Positions 34,713-47,758 are shown, numbered from the stretch's first letter. The stretch is 64,000 bases of DNA from Blastomyces gilchristii SLH14081 (GCF_000003855.2 NW_003101680.1:1790836-1854835), one strand, 5' to 3'. A program made the numbers and translations. The notes: generated by a model from the letters alone, not told the origin.

Positions 34713-34807
34713 TGTCAGGTCACGTGATCTGACTTACTAATCCTTTCACCATATAACTTTTCACAAGCTAGCAATCTTTTAATCAGACAAGCTTTACACC
34801 TTTCACA
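34713..34807 (+). repeat. 3' LTR of the miniature element
   Basis: 95 bp, nearly identical to the left copy. It is preceded by GGGGG and followed by TSD TAATC. Confidence 0.85.
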
Positions 34808-35738
34808 TAATCTATATCAGAGATACATGCAGAAAACAGATTTTTGTTACTAGAATAAATAATTGCAGCAATTCTCTGTTTTCATATTATAAAGATAAGT
34901 TATTCTTATTTCTTTCTTCTCTCTTTTCTCTTCTTCAATCAATCACTAATTTCAAGCTGATATGAAAACTATTAAAACACTCTCAGAAACTCTCAAATTA
35001 AAGAGTATAAATTAATCAAATTTTAAATACAAAAGAAATTAAATTATCTTCTACAGATTCAATTACTCATTTCTTCTTAAATAAAACAACAGTTGTGTTC
35101 TCTCTTCTCTCTCAATCAAATGAAACATGACCTGTGAAAAGTAAGTATCATATCAGACTATAATAACTAACACAGCCTCAGCACACAGAGCTGTATATAC
35201 ACAGCATGTACTGAACTGAGAGACTGTGTGAGTTGTAAATCAGTGACAGTATTTCAGAAAGAGCTGTGCAGTGTGAGAAAGCTGTAACTCTCAGTTACAT
35301 ACATAGAGAGTGAATTGCTATAGTAAGTATATATGTATTGAAGTAATACTTTTTAATAACACTCAGTCTCTGATATGATGAAAATAGAGTCTCTTCATGA
35401 GATTCATTTTTATCAGAAGTCAGAAAATCTTATATTTCTCAAGATTATCTTTACATATCTTATCTGTGAAATCAATGAGAAGAATTATTAATTTCAGTAT
35501 TCTACTCTTGATATTATTCAAGTAACAGCAGAGTTCACTCTGATCACACTTTTTAAGTGTATATTTTCTAATTATTCACATTTATACAGACATATACTGA
35601 TTATTTATTAAATAATATTAAGATAATAACTTATTACAGCTGTATTACTCTCACTGTGAGAGATATATAATTAATAATAAATATTATAAAGACTCTGAAG
35701 AGTGAGTATTTTAAAAGTACTGCAGCTCTACAATCTTG

Positions 35739-35893
35739 ATTTTTTTTATTTTTTTTTTATTTTTTTTTTCTTTCTCTTTCTTTCTCTTTTTTTCTTTCTC
35801 TTTTTTTTTTTCTCTTTTTTTTTTGTTGTGATTTTTTCTTATTGTTGTTTTGTTTTTTATTTTTTTATTTTTTTTATATTTTATATTTTTTTT
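35739..35893. repeat. T-tract in hAT copy 2
   Basis: About 150 bp that is mostly T, with TTTC and TTTA interruptions, shared with copy 1 (53949-54072). The Phe-rich open frame over it is meaningless. Confidence 0.8.
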
Positions 35894-36264
35894 TTAATTA
35901 AAATGATATTAATTATAATCTGTATTTAGAAAAGTAATAATATTTAGTAACACTCTCTGTTGAATTTTCAATAAATGAGCACTATATTATGATATTATGT
36001 AAGTGAGAAATAATTTCATAATCTCATTTAATATTATTTTCAATAATGAGATTAAAATAAAAATATGACTAAGAATTCAAATATATTCTTTATCTGAAAC
36101 TAGATTTTTATTTGAAAAGTGAATCTGAGATCTTTAATATTTGAAATAACATGATTTGAGATTAATGTAATAAATACAAATCATGATTAGAAGTAATGCT
36201 TTTAGGTAATGTGATAACTGTAAAGTTTGATTCTGGTCTCAGACACAGTCACACGGTCAGTCTA

Positions 36265-36670
36265 GTACTAAGCAGCTGAAGAAAGAGAGAATTTTATATA
36301 TCTATCTCTTCTCTTACTTCTGCTATTTTTATTGTACTTATAACAATAACTTCTGTCTCTCTGTAAGTATTATCTCACAGAAAGATATTGTGTCAGCTCT
36401 GATAAGAAGCTCAGATACTCAAGCAGTACAGAGTAAGAGTCTCAGACCTTTAAGTATTAATAGATTCTGTCAAGACTGAGAAGGTCTCTCTTACTTATCT
36501 GTAAAAGAAGATGAAAGCATGAATCTCTGAGATGAAAAAACACCTTAGAATAACTGATCTTAAGAAGAGATTAGTTAGTACTGCTGTTGAAAGTATTACA
36601 GAGATTAATTACTGATTGAAGAGAATCTTACTTCAATTGAAGTAGATAACTGAGATACTTTATAAATTAA
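36265..36670 (-). mobile_element. Inverted G1 fragment (copy C), part 1
   Basis: Reverse-complement match to G1 between pol and the 3' LTR (compare 20740-21130). It carries a third copy of the accessory frame, here readable on the plus strand (KDIVSALIRSSDTQAVQS, SVKEDESMNL). It is continued at 59463-59753 after the E1 insertion (TSD ATTAA). Confidence 0.8.
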
Positions 36671-36787
36671 TGTAAGAGGTCTACGCCGAATAGATTGGTA
36701 TAATATATAGATCTTATATAATAAAGAGAAAAACGTTAAAGAAGGAAAAGAAAGAGAAAGTACAAGAATCAGCAATTAAAGTGAATA
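36671..36787 (-). repeat. 3' LTR of G2-E1, first part
   Basis: 117 bp beginning TGTAAGAGGTCTACGCCG and ending in the E2 target GAATA. The rest is at 48136-48293. Confidence 0.85.
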
Positions 36788-37096
36788 TGTAAGAGGTCTA
36801 CGCTGAATAGATCAGTATAATATATAGATCTTATATAACTAAGAGAAAAACATTAGAGAAGGAAAAGAAAAAGAAAGTGTGAGAATCAGCAATCAAAGTG
36901 AATATTTATATGCATATGTGATAATATACACAGTGAAGCTTCAGGGCGGAAGAATCTATATGCATTTATAATGACTGAGAATCAGTGATTGAGAATGACT
37001 GAGAATTGAAGTATATATATTCAAGAATGAAGTGATTGAAATCTGTGAAGTGTAATAAAATAGTCTATATAATTAAATCAGGCACAGCCTGTCACA
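36788..37096 (-). repeat. 3' LTR of G2-E2
   Basis: 309 bp, TGTAAGAGGTCTACGC to CCTGTCACA. Confidence 0.9.
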
Positions 37097-38547
37097 TTAG
37101 TTCTCTCTTTTCAGAAGCAGTTCTTATCAGTCAAGAGCTGCTGTTTCAGATAATACAGAACTCAGAGTTCAGATCAGATGATTATATCTGACTTATTTTA
37201 TAAGATATTATCAGCTGTGACTGCAGAGTCTCTTATCAAGAATATTCTCAATCTCTCATTTAAGTTTATTATCTTCTTCTACAATCTCTGATGATTGTCA
37301 GTTGAAAGTCAGTTGAGAAGAGAACAGGTCAGTGATAGTGTAATAGAGCAAGCTTATATGAAATATATTATGAATCTCTGATAAAGTATTAAGACAGTAG
37401 TTATAACTGTCTAGAATCTCTGTCACTATGTATTTCATATAATGATAGTTCAATGTACAGAATGAGTATGTAGTTTATATATTCTTGAGATTTAATTATA
37501 CAAGATCTTCTATCTTATACTGCTCTGTAAAATCTTGTCAGATATTAACTTGATCTTCTTAATCTTATTTAGTACTTGTTATAAAGACTTCTACTCAGTT
37601 GCAGATATCTTGAAGTTTTATCACTATATTATCAGCAATCTGAATTGAACTGTGAGAATTTGATATAAACTGTGTAATGTCTAGAAGATCTAATACCTTC
37701 ATGTAATAATTATATATAAGAAAGAATGAGCTTATATCTATTGAAATAATATCTTAATTATTGATAGTGACCTCTGCATGTAGAAGAAGGTTATATCAAT
37801 CATCTTATAAGTGATTACAGAACTTATGAAGATAATTCTTCACAGTCTGAATTATTCATTCTGACATATCATCAGTCTCAAGATAATAGACAGTTAACAG
37901 ATAGTATATAATCTTGAGAACTTGACAGATTCTTGTTCAGAGAGTGCTCATGAATTGATAATCTTAATCTGATACTATAGATCTCAGTAATTCATATATC
38001 TGATAGAATGAGCTCTGTAGAAAAGCTTCAGTAACTTGTTCAGTATTCATCTTATTACAAGATTTCAATATTACATCTTTGCTTAATTAATTCACAATGA
38101 TCAGAATATTTCTATAATTCTTACTCTTAGAAAGATTAACAGTGAAGTCAATTATTATATCTTATCAGATTCTATCAGAGATATTAAGTGATTTCAGCAG
38201 ATCTTTTCTACAGTTCTTTTATAAAATGATAGAAGAATAACAGTTGCAGTTTCAGATAAAGCATCTGATACTATTTAATATCTCAGATTAGTAGAACTCT
38301 TAAGAGATTATTCTATACAGTTATTCACAGTCTGAATAATCAGTTATATATAAATTATACATCTCTTATATTATCTGAGTGTATAAGAGTTCAGAGTAAG
38401 AGACTCAGTATCATTCATAGAATTATAGAGTATTATTACTATCAATTAAACATTCTGAGATATCAGTTCTTATATATAGTTCTGAGGAAAATCAGAGTGC
38501 TTCTTGATATACTGCTTCAGTGAGTATTTGAAAAAGTTCATCAGTTT
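37097..38547 (-). pseudogene. G2-E2 pol, integrase/chromodomain part
   Basis: The minus-strand integrase and C-terminal chromodomain region, homologous to 38856-40320 of E3. It is interrupted by E3 and resumes at 44200. Stops are frequent. Confidence 0.8.
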
Positions 38548-38855
38548 TGTAAGAGGCCTACGCCGAATAGATCGGTATAATATTATAGGTCTTATATAAC
38601 AAAGATAAAAACATTAGAGAAGAAAAGAAAGAGAAAGTGCGAGAATTGATGATTGAGGTGAATATTTATACATGTATGTGATGGTGTACACAGTGGAGCT
38701 TCGGGGCGGGAGAATATACACATGTTCGTAGTAGCTGAGGATCAGTGATTGAGAATGACTGAGAATCAAAGTGTACATGTTTGAGAATGAAGTGATTGAG
38801 ATCTGTGAAGTGTAATGAAATAGTCTATATGATTGATCAGGCACAGCCCGTCACA
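38548..38855 (-). repeat. 3' LTR of G2-E3
   Basis: 308 bp. It retains CpG at its outer end (CTACGCCGAATAGATCGG). The purine-rich minus-strand CTGAAAGAAAGGACTA precedes it as polypurine tract. Confidence 0.9.
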
Positions 38856-41800
38856 TTAGTCCTTTCTTTCAGAAGCAGTTCTCATCAGTCAAGAGTCACT
38901 ATTTCAGATAACATGAAACTCAGAGTTCAGATCAGTTGATTATAGCTGACTCATTTCATAAGATATTACTGGTCACAGTCACAAGATCTCTTATCAAGAA
39001 TATTCTCAATCTCTCACTCAAGCTCATTATCTTCTTCTATGATGCCTGGTGACTGTCAGTCAGAAGTCAGTTAAGAAGAGAACAGATCAGTGATAGCACA
39101 GCAGAGCAAGCTTGTATGAAATACATTATAAATCTCTGATAATGTGTCAAGATGATAGTTGTGACTACCTAGAACTTCTATCACTTTATACTTGATATGA
39201 TGATAATCTAGTGTATGAGATAAACATGTGATTTGTATATTCTTAAGATTCAATCATATCAGATCTTCTATCTTATATTATTCAGTGAGATCTTAGTGAA
39301 TATTGATTTAGTTCTCTTAATCTTGTTTCACAGTTGTCATGAAGGCCTCTGCTCAATTATAAGCATCTCAGAGTTTTATTACTATATTGTCAGTGATCTG
39401 AATCAGGCTGTGAGAGTTCAGTGTGAACTGTGTGATCTCTAAAAGATTTAACACTTTTATGTGATATTCATGTGTAAGAAAGAACAGACTTATATCTGTT
39501 GAAATGACATCTTAATCATTGATAGTGATCTCTGTATGTAGAAGAAGGTCATATCAATCATCTTATAAGTGATTACAGAACTTTTGAAGATAATTCTTCA
39601 CAGTCTGAATTGTCTGTTCTGACACATTATCAGTCTCAGAGTGATAGACAGTTGATAGATGATGTATAATCTTGAGAACTTGACAGATTCTTGTTCAGAG
39701 AGCACTCACAAATTGACAGTCTTAATCTGATATTATAGATCTCAGCAATTCATACATTCAATAGAACAGACTCTATAGAAAAGCTTCAGTGACTTGTTCA
39801 GTATTCATCTTATTACAAGATTTTAATATTACATCTTTGCTCAGTTGATTTACAATAATCAGAATGTTTCTACAATTCTTACTCTTAGATAGATTGACAG
39901 CAAAGTCAATTACTACATCTTGTCAGATTCTATCAGAGATATTAAGTGATGTCAATAGATCTTTTCTACAGTTCTTTTATAAGATAATAGAAGAACAGTG
40001 ATTACAGTTTCAGATGAAGTATCTGATACTATTTAATATCTCAGATCAGTAGAACTCTCAGAAGATCATTCTATACAGTTATTTATAACCTGAATAATCA
40101 GTTATACACAAATCATGCATCTCTTGCATTATTCAAGTGTGTAAGAGTTCAAAGTGAGAGACTCAGTATTGTTCATAAAATCATAGAGTGTTATTATCAT
40201 CAATTGAACATTCTGAGATATCAGTTCTTATATATAGTTCTAAGAAAAATCAGAGTGCTTCTTGATATACTGCTTCAGTGAGAGTCTGAAGAAGTTCATT
40301 CATCTGAGCTGCTGTATATCACAGTTCATTCAGTGTAGAGAAAGTGAAGATATCAATGACAGTTCTAACTGAGAAAGCATGTATAGTATCATGAACTGTT
40401 TCATCTTAATCAACTAGTATCTTCAGGTTCAAGAGCCAGTGCTCTCAGTTCATTCAGTGAGTATCTGTTATATCAGATGATATATCTTACTCTCATTGTA
40501 AAAGAGTATCTATCATCAAGTTCTGACTATCAGAACAGTAGTGTATTGTAAAATGAAAGTAGCTTAAGAACTCAGATTATTATATCTGTCATTCAGTGAG
40601 TTTATAGATAGTTATGAAGTATTTGAGATTCTTATGATCTGTGACTATCTCAAATTCAGAGACACTTCAGAGTTCAGAGTCTCATTCTTCTAAACAGTAT
40701 ATAATTACAAGAAGTTTCTTATCATAGATCTCATAATTGTATTCAGTAGAACTCAGTTTCTTAGATATGAAAGTATATGATTGTAGAATCTCTTTATCAT
40801 TATATTACAATATTGCTTCTTCTATTACATAGTCAGAGAAATCAGCTTCAATAACTGTCTTATGATCAGAATCAAATGTTATCAGTAGAGAAGTATTAAT
40901 GAACATCTTCTTCATCTGTGTAAATGCAGCTTCAGTATTCACTGATTATTGAAATACTGAGTCTTTCTTAGTGAGATCTGTAAGTGATCTTACAATATCT
41001 GAGAAGTTTCATATAAATTACTGATAGAAGTTAGCAAATTCAATGAAGCTTCATATATCTTTCACAGTATACAGAGCTTCTCATTCAAGAATGACAGAGA
41101 CTTTCTCAGAATTCATTTGAATTCTCTTATCAGCTTCTATAATAAAACTCAGATACTTGATACTCTTGACTTTAAAATTATACTTATCAATATTTATTAG
41201 TAGTTCTGCTTCTTGTAGCTGTTGTAATATCTTTCATACATACTCTTGATATTCTTTTCTGAATTCATTAGTGAAGATGAGAATGTCATCTAGATAAGCA
41301 GATACAAACTTATTAAGAAAATCTCAGAGTGCTCAGTTGATATACTTCTGAAATATACTGAGAGTATTAGTCAGTTCAAAGAGTGTGACTATTCATTCAA
41401 AGAGATTATAATATATTCAGAATGCTGTAAGCTATTCATCTTCTTCAATAATATAAATCTTATGAAACACAGTAACAATATCTAGTTTTATAAACTATTC
41501 AGCTCATCTGATTCATGCTAGAGTTTCATTGATGAGAGATAAGAAGTATTAATCTTTCTTTATCAATCTATTCAGATCTCAGTAGTTCACACAGAATCAG
41601 AGTTCTTCATCTGATTTCTTTACAAAAAGAATAGAGGCTGTAGTGAAAGAGTTGCTAATGTGTATGAATTCTTTATTCAACAGATCATTGAGTGTCTTTC
41701 AAAGAAGAAGAAGTTCATCTCAGAACATGTTATAAAGAGAGTCTTATAACAGTTTAAAATTCTTACTATTCTTTTTCTCTAACTTGATACTGTGATTCAC

Positions 41801-42490
41801 TCTGAGATCTCATAAGAGAAGTATATTCATAATATTATCTTGTCAGAAGACATCTAGATATTCATGATATTATTAAGAGAGTTTCATACAAGAATCTGTT
41901 ATTATAATATGAGATAATTTTTCTAGAGCCTTTTTAATATTAGTCAGACTGATAGAATAGATTGATATATAGTTCTGCTATCAGCAATTCTTTCAGTAAC
42001 TTCTTTTTCTGAGCATTTCATAGACATTGACAGAGATCTGTGTCAGATCAATAGTCTTGTGAATGTCATCTTCATGAATTCTATCATTATTAGAGAATAT
42101 CAAGCTTCTGTTTCAAGTATTCAATAAGATACCTTGTTCAGATAGTCAGACAAGTTCCAGCATAAGATTATAATCAAGATTATCAACTTTATATGCATAG
42201 GCATCTTCATATTGATGTTCTCTCACATCTATGATCAGCTTTATCATGTAACAGGTACAAATGTCTTTTGAATCATCAAATTCTGTGAGAAGTTGAGGTT
42301 TTGATAAAGAGATATACTGAAGATTATAATATCTTATAACTGAAGATTTTATCATTGTATAGTGACATAGATCACTGTCTATCATAGCTTTTATATTATA
42401 CATATTATCAATCACAGTAGATACAAGAATTATATTCATTGTCATCTTCTTTTTAAATCATTATTATCTGATCTCTTCAAGCTTCTGTTT
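38856..42490 (-). pseudogene. G2-E3 pol: protease, RT, RNase H, integrase, chromodomain
   Basis: Protease begins near 42445 (MTMNIILVSTVIDNMYN, IDSD for IDSG). RT has an intact YLDD at 41296-41285 in the same frame. The RNase H zone lies near 40700-40900. The integrase tail at 39253-39071 reads YKVIEVLGSHNYHL, then EIYNVFHTSLL (GPY/F-like). A chromodomain follows close to the LTR (EIENILDKRS.. with QYLMK) at about 39030-38880. Protease, RT and the integrase tail are in register. Several Trp/Gln codons are stops, so it is inactive despite a good RT box. Confidence 0.85.
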
Positions 42491-42507
42491 ACAAATTTGA
42501 ACAGAAG

Positions 42508-43854
42508 CTAATCTTTTCTCTGTTTCACTGAGACATTCTCATAGTTATCTTCTGAATCTTTCTCTAATGTAATATGATTGATATGAACAGATGCTGATTC
42601 ATTCTTTGAATAAGAAGACACTGATCTTTCTCTCAAGTATGAAGACACATAGATTAATTAGTAGTTGAAAGCAATGTGTTCTGATTAGTTACAGTTGATA
42701 CACACTTCATATTAACATCAATCAGTAACTTCTTTAAGAGTGATCTCAGAGACTCAGAAGTCTGTCTGAATGACAGAGACTCTTGCTTATATATAGATAT
42801 TTAAGTCTACTCAATTCATGACATCTGCATCATTGTTATTTCTCAGCATGAGTGTATAAGTCACTGAGATGTAACATCTTCTATCACTATTCTGTATATT
42901 CTTGAGCTTAGTAAGACAGTCATTCATTGTTCAGAGCTGTGTGCAGAAGTCTTTATAAGTCTGGTCTTCATCTGCACTTATAAGAGCTTGTAAGAGTTTA
43001 AAAGTTAATGTCTTCTTGAGCATGCTAATCTTTATTTAATTCTCTCAAGATTGATCATCTACTTCTAGAATCTTGATGTTGAAGTTAGGAATGAATATTG
43101 TAAGAGAAATGTTTCTCTGTTAAATACTCTATAATCAATTTAATACTTTCTGGTACATGGCAGTGTCTCAGAGCAGATATCAAGATATTTCATAATATGT
43201 CAGATATTTATACACTGAATCACATGCTTCTATCATAAATGAAACTTCTGTTTCATATGATCTTTCAATTGTTCATTGATATATCAATCTTGATTAGTTA
43301 ATAAACTGATAATATCTTCATCTACACTCAGTTTCACAAGCATTTTCATCCTTCATGATGAGTAGAGAGTGAGATTGAAAATATTAAAATATGTAAAAGT
43401 ATTTAAGCATTCTTTCAGTGCTTTTATATTCAATTCTGTAGATGTTGAAATTGCATGAGTTAATTATTGAATCTCTTCATATTGATGTTATTAAGTTGCA
43501 TGCATATCAGCTATTTATTATTATTGTAGTTTTAACATTGCTTAGAGTCACTGTGACACTGTATCTATGCTCATGTTTGAGAGTTTCATATTATTGTTAA
43601 ACATAGTTATATCAATCATTAAATGTGTAATCATATTCTCATACATCTGAGTGTCAGAACTCTTGAGTCTTTCACTGATATTCTCTTATAAGATCTTATT
43701 CTCTTCATAAGATCTTATTACAGAGTCAGAGTGACTGATAAGCAAGCTTCTATCTGAGAACTATCTGAGAACTCAGTGTTCACTTAACTGTTTAACTGTT
43801 TCTCTATTTCTTACATGTTGTTATATGTTCAGATATCTCTTGATGAATAATCAT
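42508..43854 (-). pseudogene. G2-E3 gag
   Basis: Minus-strand frame from a candidate ATG at 43854 to TAG 42510-42508. The knuckle near 42702 reads CINCN.SEHIAFNY, i.e. CX2CX4HX4C with the last Cys mutated to Tyr. Gag lies in a different frame from pol. The same offset of -1 is seen in E1 and E4, so it is ancestral. Internal stops are numerous. Confidence 0.75.
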
Positions 43855-43873
43855 TTCTGATGAGAAGATGATG

Positions 43874-43886
43874 AACATTTTTATAG
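43874..43886 (-). promoter_or_regulatory. G2-E3 primer-binding region
   Basis: AACATTTTTATAG lies next to the 5' LTR. It pairs with GATAAAAACATT in the LTR (about 43943-43954) except for a CA/TG pair. Both sides carry a transversion relative to the other G2 copies (TTTTTCT/AGAAAAA becomes TTTTTAT/ATAAAAA). Confidence 0.5.
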
Positions 43887-44194
43887 TGTAAGAGGCCTAC
43901 ACTGAATAGATCAGTATAATATTATAGGTCTTATATAACAAAGATAAAAACATTAGAGAAGAAAAGAAAGAGAAAGTGTAAGAATCAGCAATCAAGGTGA
44001 ATATTTATACGTGTATGTGGTGGCGTACACAGTGAAGCTTCAGGGCGGGAGAATATACGCGCGTTCATAGCAGCCGAGAATCGGTGATTGAGAATGGCTG
44101 AGAATCAGAGCATATGTATTCGAGAATGAAGTGATTGGGATCTGTGAAGTGTAACGGAATAGTCTATATGATTGATCAGGCGCAGCCCGCCACA
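43887..44194 (-). repeat. 5' LTR of G2-E3
   Basis: 308 bp ending CAGCCCGCCACA. It is rich in surviving CpG around 44010-44060 (GGGCGGGAGAATATACGCGC). Confidence 0.95.
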
Positions 44195-44199
44195 AGTTT

Positions 44200-46370
44200 G
44201 AGCTGTTGTATGTCACAATTCATTCAGTATAGATTCAGAGAATGTTCTGATCAATGAAGTATGTATAGTGTCATGAGTGATTTTATTATAATCAACTAAT
44301 ATCTTCAGATTCAAGAGTTAATGTTCTCAATTCATTCAGTGTATATCTGTCACATTGAATGATATATCTTATTCTTATCATGAGAGAGCATCTGTCATCA
44401 AGTTCTGACTGTCAGAGTGATAGTGTATTATAAAATAAAAGTAACTTAGAAACTCTGATCATTACATCTATCATTCAGTGAGTTTATAAGTTATTGTGAA
44501 GTATTTGAGATTCTTATAATCTGTAATTATCTCAAATTTGAAGACACTTCAGAGTTCAGAGTCTCATTCTTCTAAACAGTATACAATTGTGAGAAGTTTC
44601 TTATCATAGATCTTATAATTGCATTCAGCAGGACTCAGTTTCTTAGATATAAAGATACATGATCATAGAATATCTTCATCATTATATTACAATATCACTT
44701 CTTCTATTACATAGTCAGAGAAATCAGCTTCAATAACTGTCTCATGATCAGAGTGAAATATCATTAGTAGAGAAGTATTGATGAACATCTTCTTTATCTA
44801 TATAAATGCAGTTTTAGTGTTTACTGATCACTGAAATACTGAGTTCTTCTTAATGAGTTCTGTAAGTGATCTCATAATATCTGAGAAGTTTTGTATAAAT
44901 CACTAATAGAAGTTAGTAAATCTGATGAAGCTTTATATATCTTTCACAGTATATGAAGCTTCTCATTCAAGAATGATGAAGACTTTCTCAGAATTCATTT
45001 AAATTCTCTTATCAGCTTCTATAATAAAACTCAGATATTTGATACTTTTAACTTTAAAATCACACTTGTCAATATCTATCAGTAGTTCTGCTTCTTATAG
45101 TCATTGTAATATCTTCTGTATATGTTCTTGATATTCTTTCCTGAACTCATCAGTAAAGATGAGAATATCATCAAGATATACAAATATGAATTCATCAAGA
45201 AAATCTTAGAGTACTCAGTTAATATACTTCTGAAATGTACTGAGAGTATTAATCAGTCTGAAGAGAATAACTATTTATTCAAAGAGACTATATCATGTTC
45301 AGAATGCTATAAGTTACTCATCTTCTTCAGTAATACAGATCTTATGAAACACAGTAATAATATCTAGTTTTATAAATCATTGAGCTTGTTCAATATAAGC
45401 TAGAGTTTCATTGATAAGAGATAGCAGATAGTAGTCTTTCTTTATTATTCTGTTCAGTTCTTAATAGTTTATACAGAATCAGAGTTCTTCACCTGATTTC
45501 TTTATAAAGAAAATAGAGATTGCAGTGAAAGAATTACTAATATATATGAATTCTTTATTCAATAGATCATTGAGTGTCTTTTGAAGAAGAAGAAGTTTAT
45601 CTCAGAACATGTTATAAAGAGAGTCTTATAATAATTCAGAATTCTTATCATTCTTCTTCTCTAACTTGATACTGTGATTCACTTCAGAATCTTGTAAGAG
45701 AGATATATTTATAATATTATCTTATCAGAAGATATCTAGATATTCATAATATTATTGAGAGAGTTTCATATAAGAATGTGTTATTATAACACAGAATAAC
45801 TTTTCTAGAGCCTTTTTAATATCAGTCAGACTAGTGAAATAGATTATTATATAATTCTACTATCAGTGACTTCTTTTTCAGAGTATTTCATACATGTTAA
45901 CAGAGATCTGTGTCAGATTCATGATTTTATGAATGTCATCTTTATAAATTCTATCATTGTTAGAGAATATCAAGCTTCTGTTTCAAGTATTCAATAAGAT
46001 GCCTTGTTCAGATAGTCAGATAAGTTCTAATATAAGATTGTAATCAAAATTATCAACTTCATATGCATAGACATCTTCATATTGATATTCTCTTACATCT
46101 ATGATCAACTTCATCATGTAATGAGTACAAATGTCTTTTAAATTATCAAATTCTGTGAGAAGTCAGAGTTTTAATAATAGAATACACTGAAGATTATAAC
46201 ATCTTACAACTGAAGATTTTATCATTGTATAGTGACATAGATTACTGTCTATCATAGCTTTCATATTATATATATTATCAATCACAGTAGATACAAAAAT
46301 TGCATTTATTATCATTTTCTCTTTAAATTATTATCATTTGACCTCTTCAAGCTTCTGTTTGCAAATTTGA
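44200..46370 (-). pseudogene. G2-E2 pol, protease to RNase H part
   Basis: Homologous to E3 40320-42490. RT box YLDD intact at 45178-45167. Protease near 46300-46000. It joins the integrase part at 38547 when E3 is removed. Confidence 0.8.
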
Positions 46371-46377
46371 ATAGAAG

Positions 46378-47758
46378 CTAATCTTTTCTCTGTTTCATCA
46401 GAGTATTCTTATAGTTATCTTCTCAATCTTTCTTCACTGTAATGTGATTGATACAGACAGGTGCTGATTCATTCTTTGAATAAGAAGACACTAATCTTTC
46501 TCTCAATTAAGAGAGTATATAGGTTAATTAACAGTTGAAAGTGATATGTTCTGATCAGTTACAGTTAATACATACTTTATATTAATATTGATCAGCAACT
46601 TCTTCAGAAGTGATCTCAGAAACTCAGAAGCCTGTTCAAATAGTGAAAACTTTTACTTATACATAGACATTTGAATCTATTCAGTTCATGATATCTGTAT
46701 CATTGCTGTTACTTCTCTTCAGCACAGATGTATAAGTAACTGAGATGTAACATCTTCTATCACTGTTCTATATACTCTTGAGCTTGATAAGATAGTCATT
46801 CAATGTTCAGAGCTGTGTGTAGAAACCTTTATAAGTCTGATCTTTATCTACACTTATAAGAGTCTGTAAGAGTTTAAAAGTTAATATCTTCTTAAGCATA
46901 CTAATCTTCATTTGATTCTCTCAAGATTGATTATCTACTTCTAGAATCTTGATATCAAAGTCAGAAATAAATGTTATAAGAGAAGTGTTTCTCTGTCAGA
47001 CACTCTGTAATCAATCTAACACTTTCTATTTTATAGTAGTATCTCAGAACAGAACATCAAGATATTTGATAATATTATCAGATATTCACAACACTGATTT
47101 GTATACTTTCATTTATAAATGAAACTTCTGTTTCATATGATTCTTCAATCATTCATTGATATATCAATCTTGATTGATTAATAAATCAATGACATCTTCA
47201 TCTACACTCAGTTTCATGAGCATTTTCATTCTCTATAATGAGTAGAGAGTGAGATCAGAAGTATTGAAATATGTGAGAGTTTTAAGCATTCTTTCAGCAC
47301 TTTTGTATTCAATTCTGTAGATATTGAAATTACATGAGTTTCTTATTATGATAATTATTGAATCTCTTCATATTAATGTTGTTGAGTTGCATGCATATCA
47401 GCTATTTATTATTATTGTAATTTCAACATTACTCAGAGTCACTGTAATATTATATCTATACTCATGTTTAAAAGTTCTTTCATATTATTGTTAGACATGA
47501 TTATATTATTTATCAGATGTATGATATCTGTGAAAGTGTAATTATATAAATATCTTATACATTTGAGATGTCAGAACTCTTGAGTCTTTCACTGATATTC
47601 TCTTGTAAGATCTTACTCTCTTTATAAGATCTTGTTACAGAGTCAGAGTGACTGATGAGCAAGCTTCTATCTAAGAACTCAGTGTTCACTTAACTGTTTA
47701 ACTGTTTCTCTATTTCTTTCATATTGTTACACATTCAGATATCTTGATAAATAATCAT
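46378..47758 (-). pseudogene. G2-E2 gag
   Basis: From a candidate ATG at 47758 to TAG 46380-46378, homologous along its length to the E3 gag, with many stops. Confidence 0.7.

Larger units (their letters stand above)
33208..34807 (+). mobile_element. Miniature LTR retrotransposon (TRIM-like) with an internal ORF
   Basis: 1600 bp bounded by 95-bp direct repeats (33208-33302 and 34713-34807) starting TGTCAGGTCACGTG and ending CCTTTCACA. It is flanked by the 5-bp duplication TAATC (33203-33207, 34808-34812). Copy 1 of the host hAT has the empty site (TATAATCTATATCAGAG near 53010). GGGGG at 34708-34712 precedes the right repeat like a polypurine tract, so the orientation is plus. There is no pol. 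Its interior is much richer in CpG and CC/GG than the flanks. It appears only once in the window. Confidence 0.85.
31412..36264 (-). mobile_element. hAT transposon copy 2, left end missing, carrying a miniature LTR element
   Basis: It aligns with copy 1 from about 51195 to its right terminus. The right end (GGTCTCAGACACAGTCACAC, then GGTCAGTCTA to 36264) is the same terminal repeat, followed by GTACTAAG, matching the G1 sequence GTGCTAAG at the target. The transposase half is absent because the copy begins where the E0 LTR stops. The miniature LTR element 33208-34807 lies within it. The remainder (31412-32120 and 34808-36264) shows no recognisable gene: AT dinucleotides near 31940, T-tracts near 35740-35890. 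Confidence 0.8.
38548..44194 (-). mobile_element. G2 copy E3, complete, innermost
   Basis: A 5647-bp element with 308-bp LTRs (38548-38855, 43887-44194) and TSD AGTTT (38543-38547, 44195-44199). It is the most complete G2 copy and serves as the reference here. Internal order on the minus strand: gag, protease, RT, RNase H, integrase, chromodomain, with pol running up to the left LTR. It has no room for an accessory ORF. Confidence 0.95.

Noticed and set aside
35702..35929. Phe-rich plus-strand frame resembling a membrane protein
   Set aside because: It is the T-tract of the hAT element; any T-rich DNA reads as Phe/Leu.
38614..38844. 76-codon minus-strand frame in the E3 LTR
   Set aside because: It lies entirely inside an LTR and is not kept open in the other G2 LTRs.
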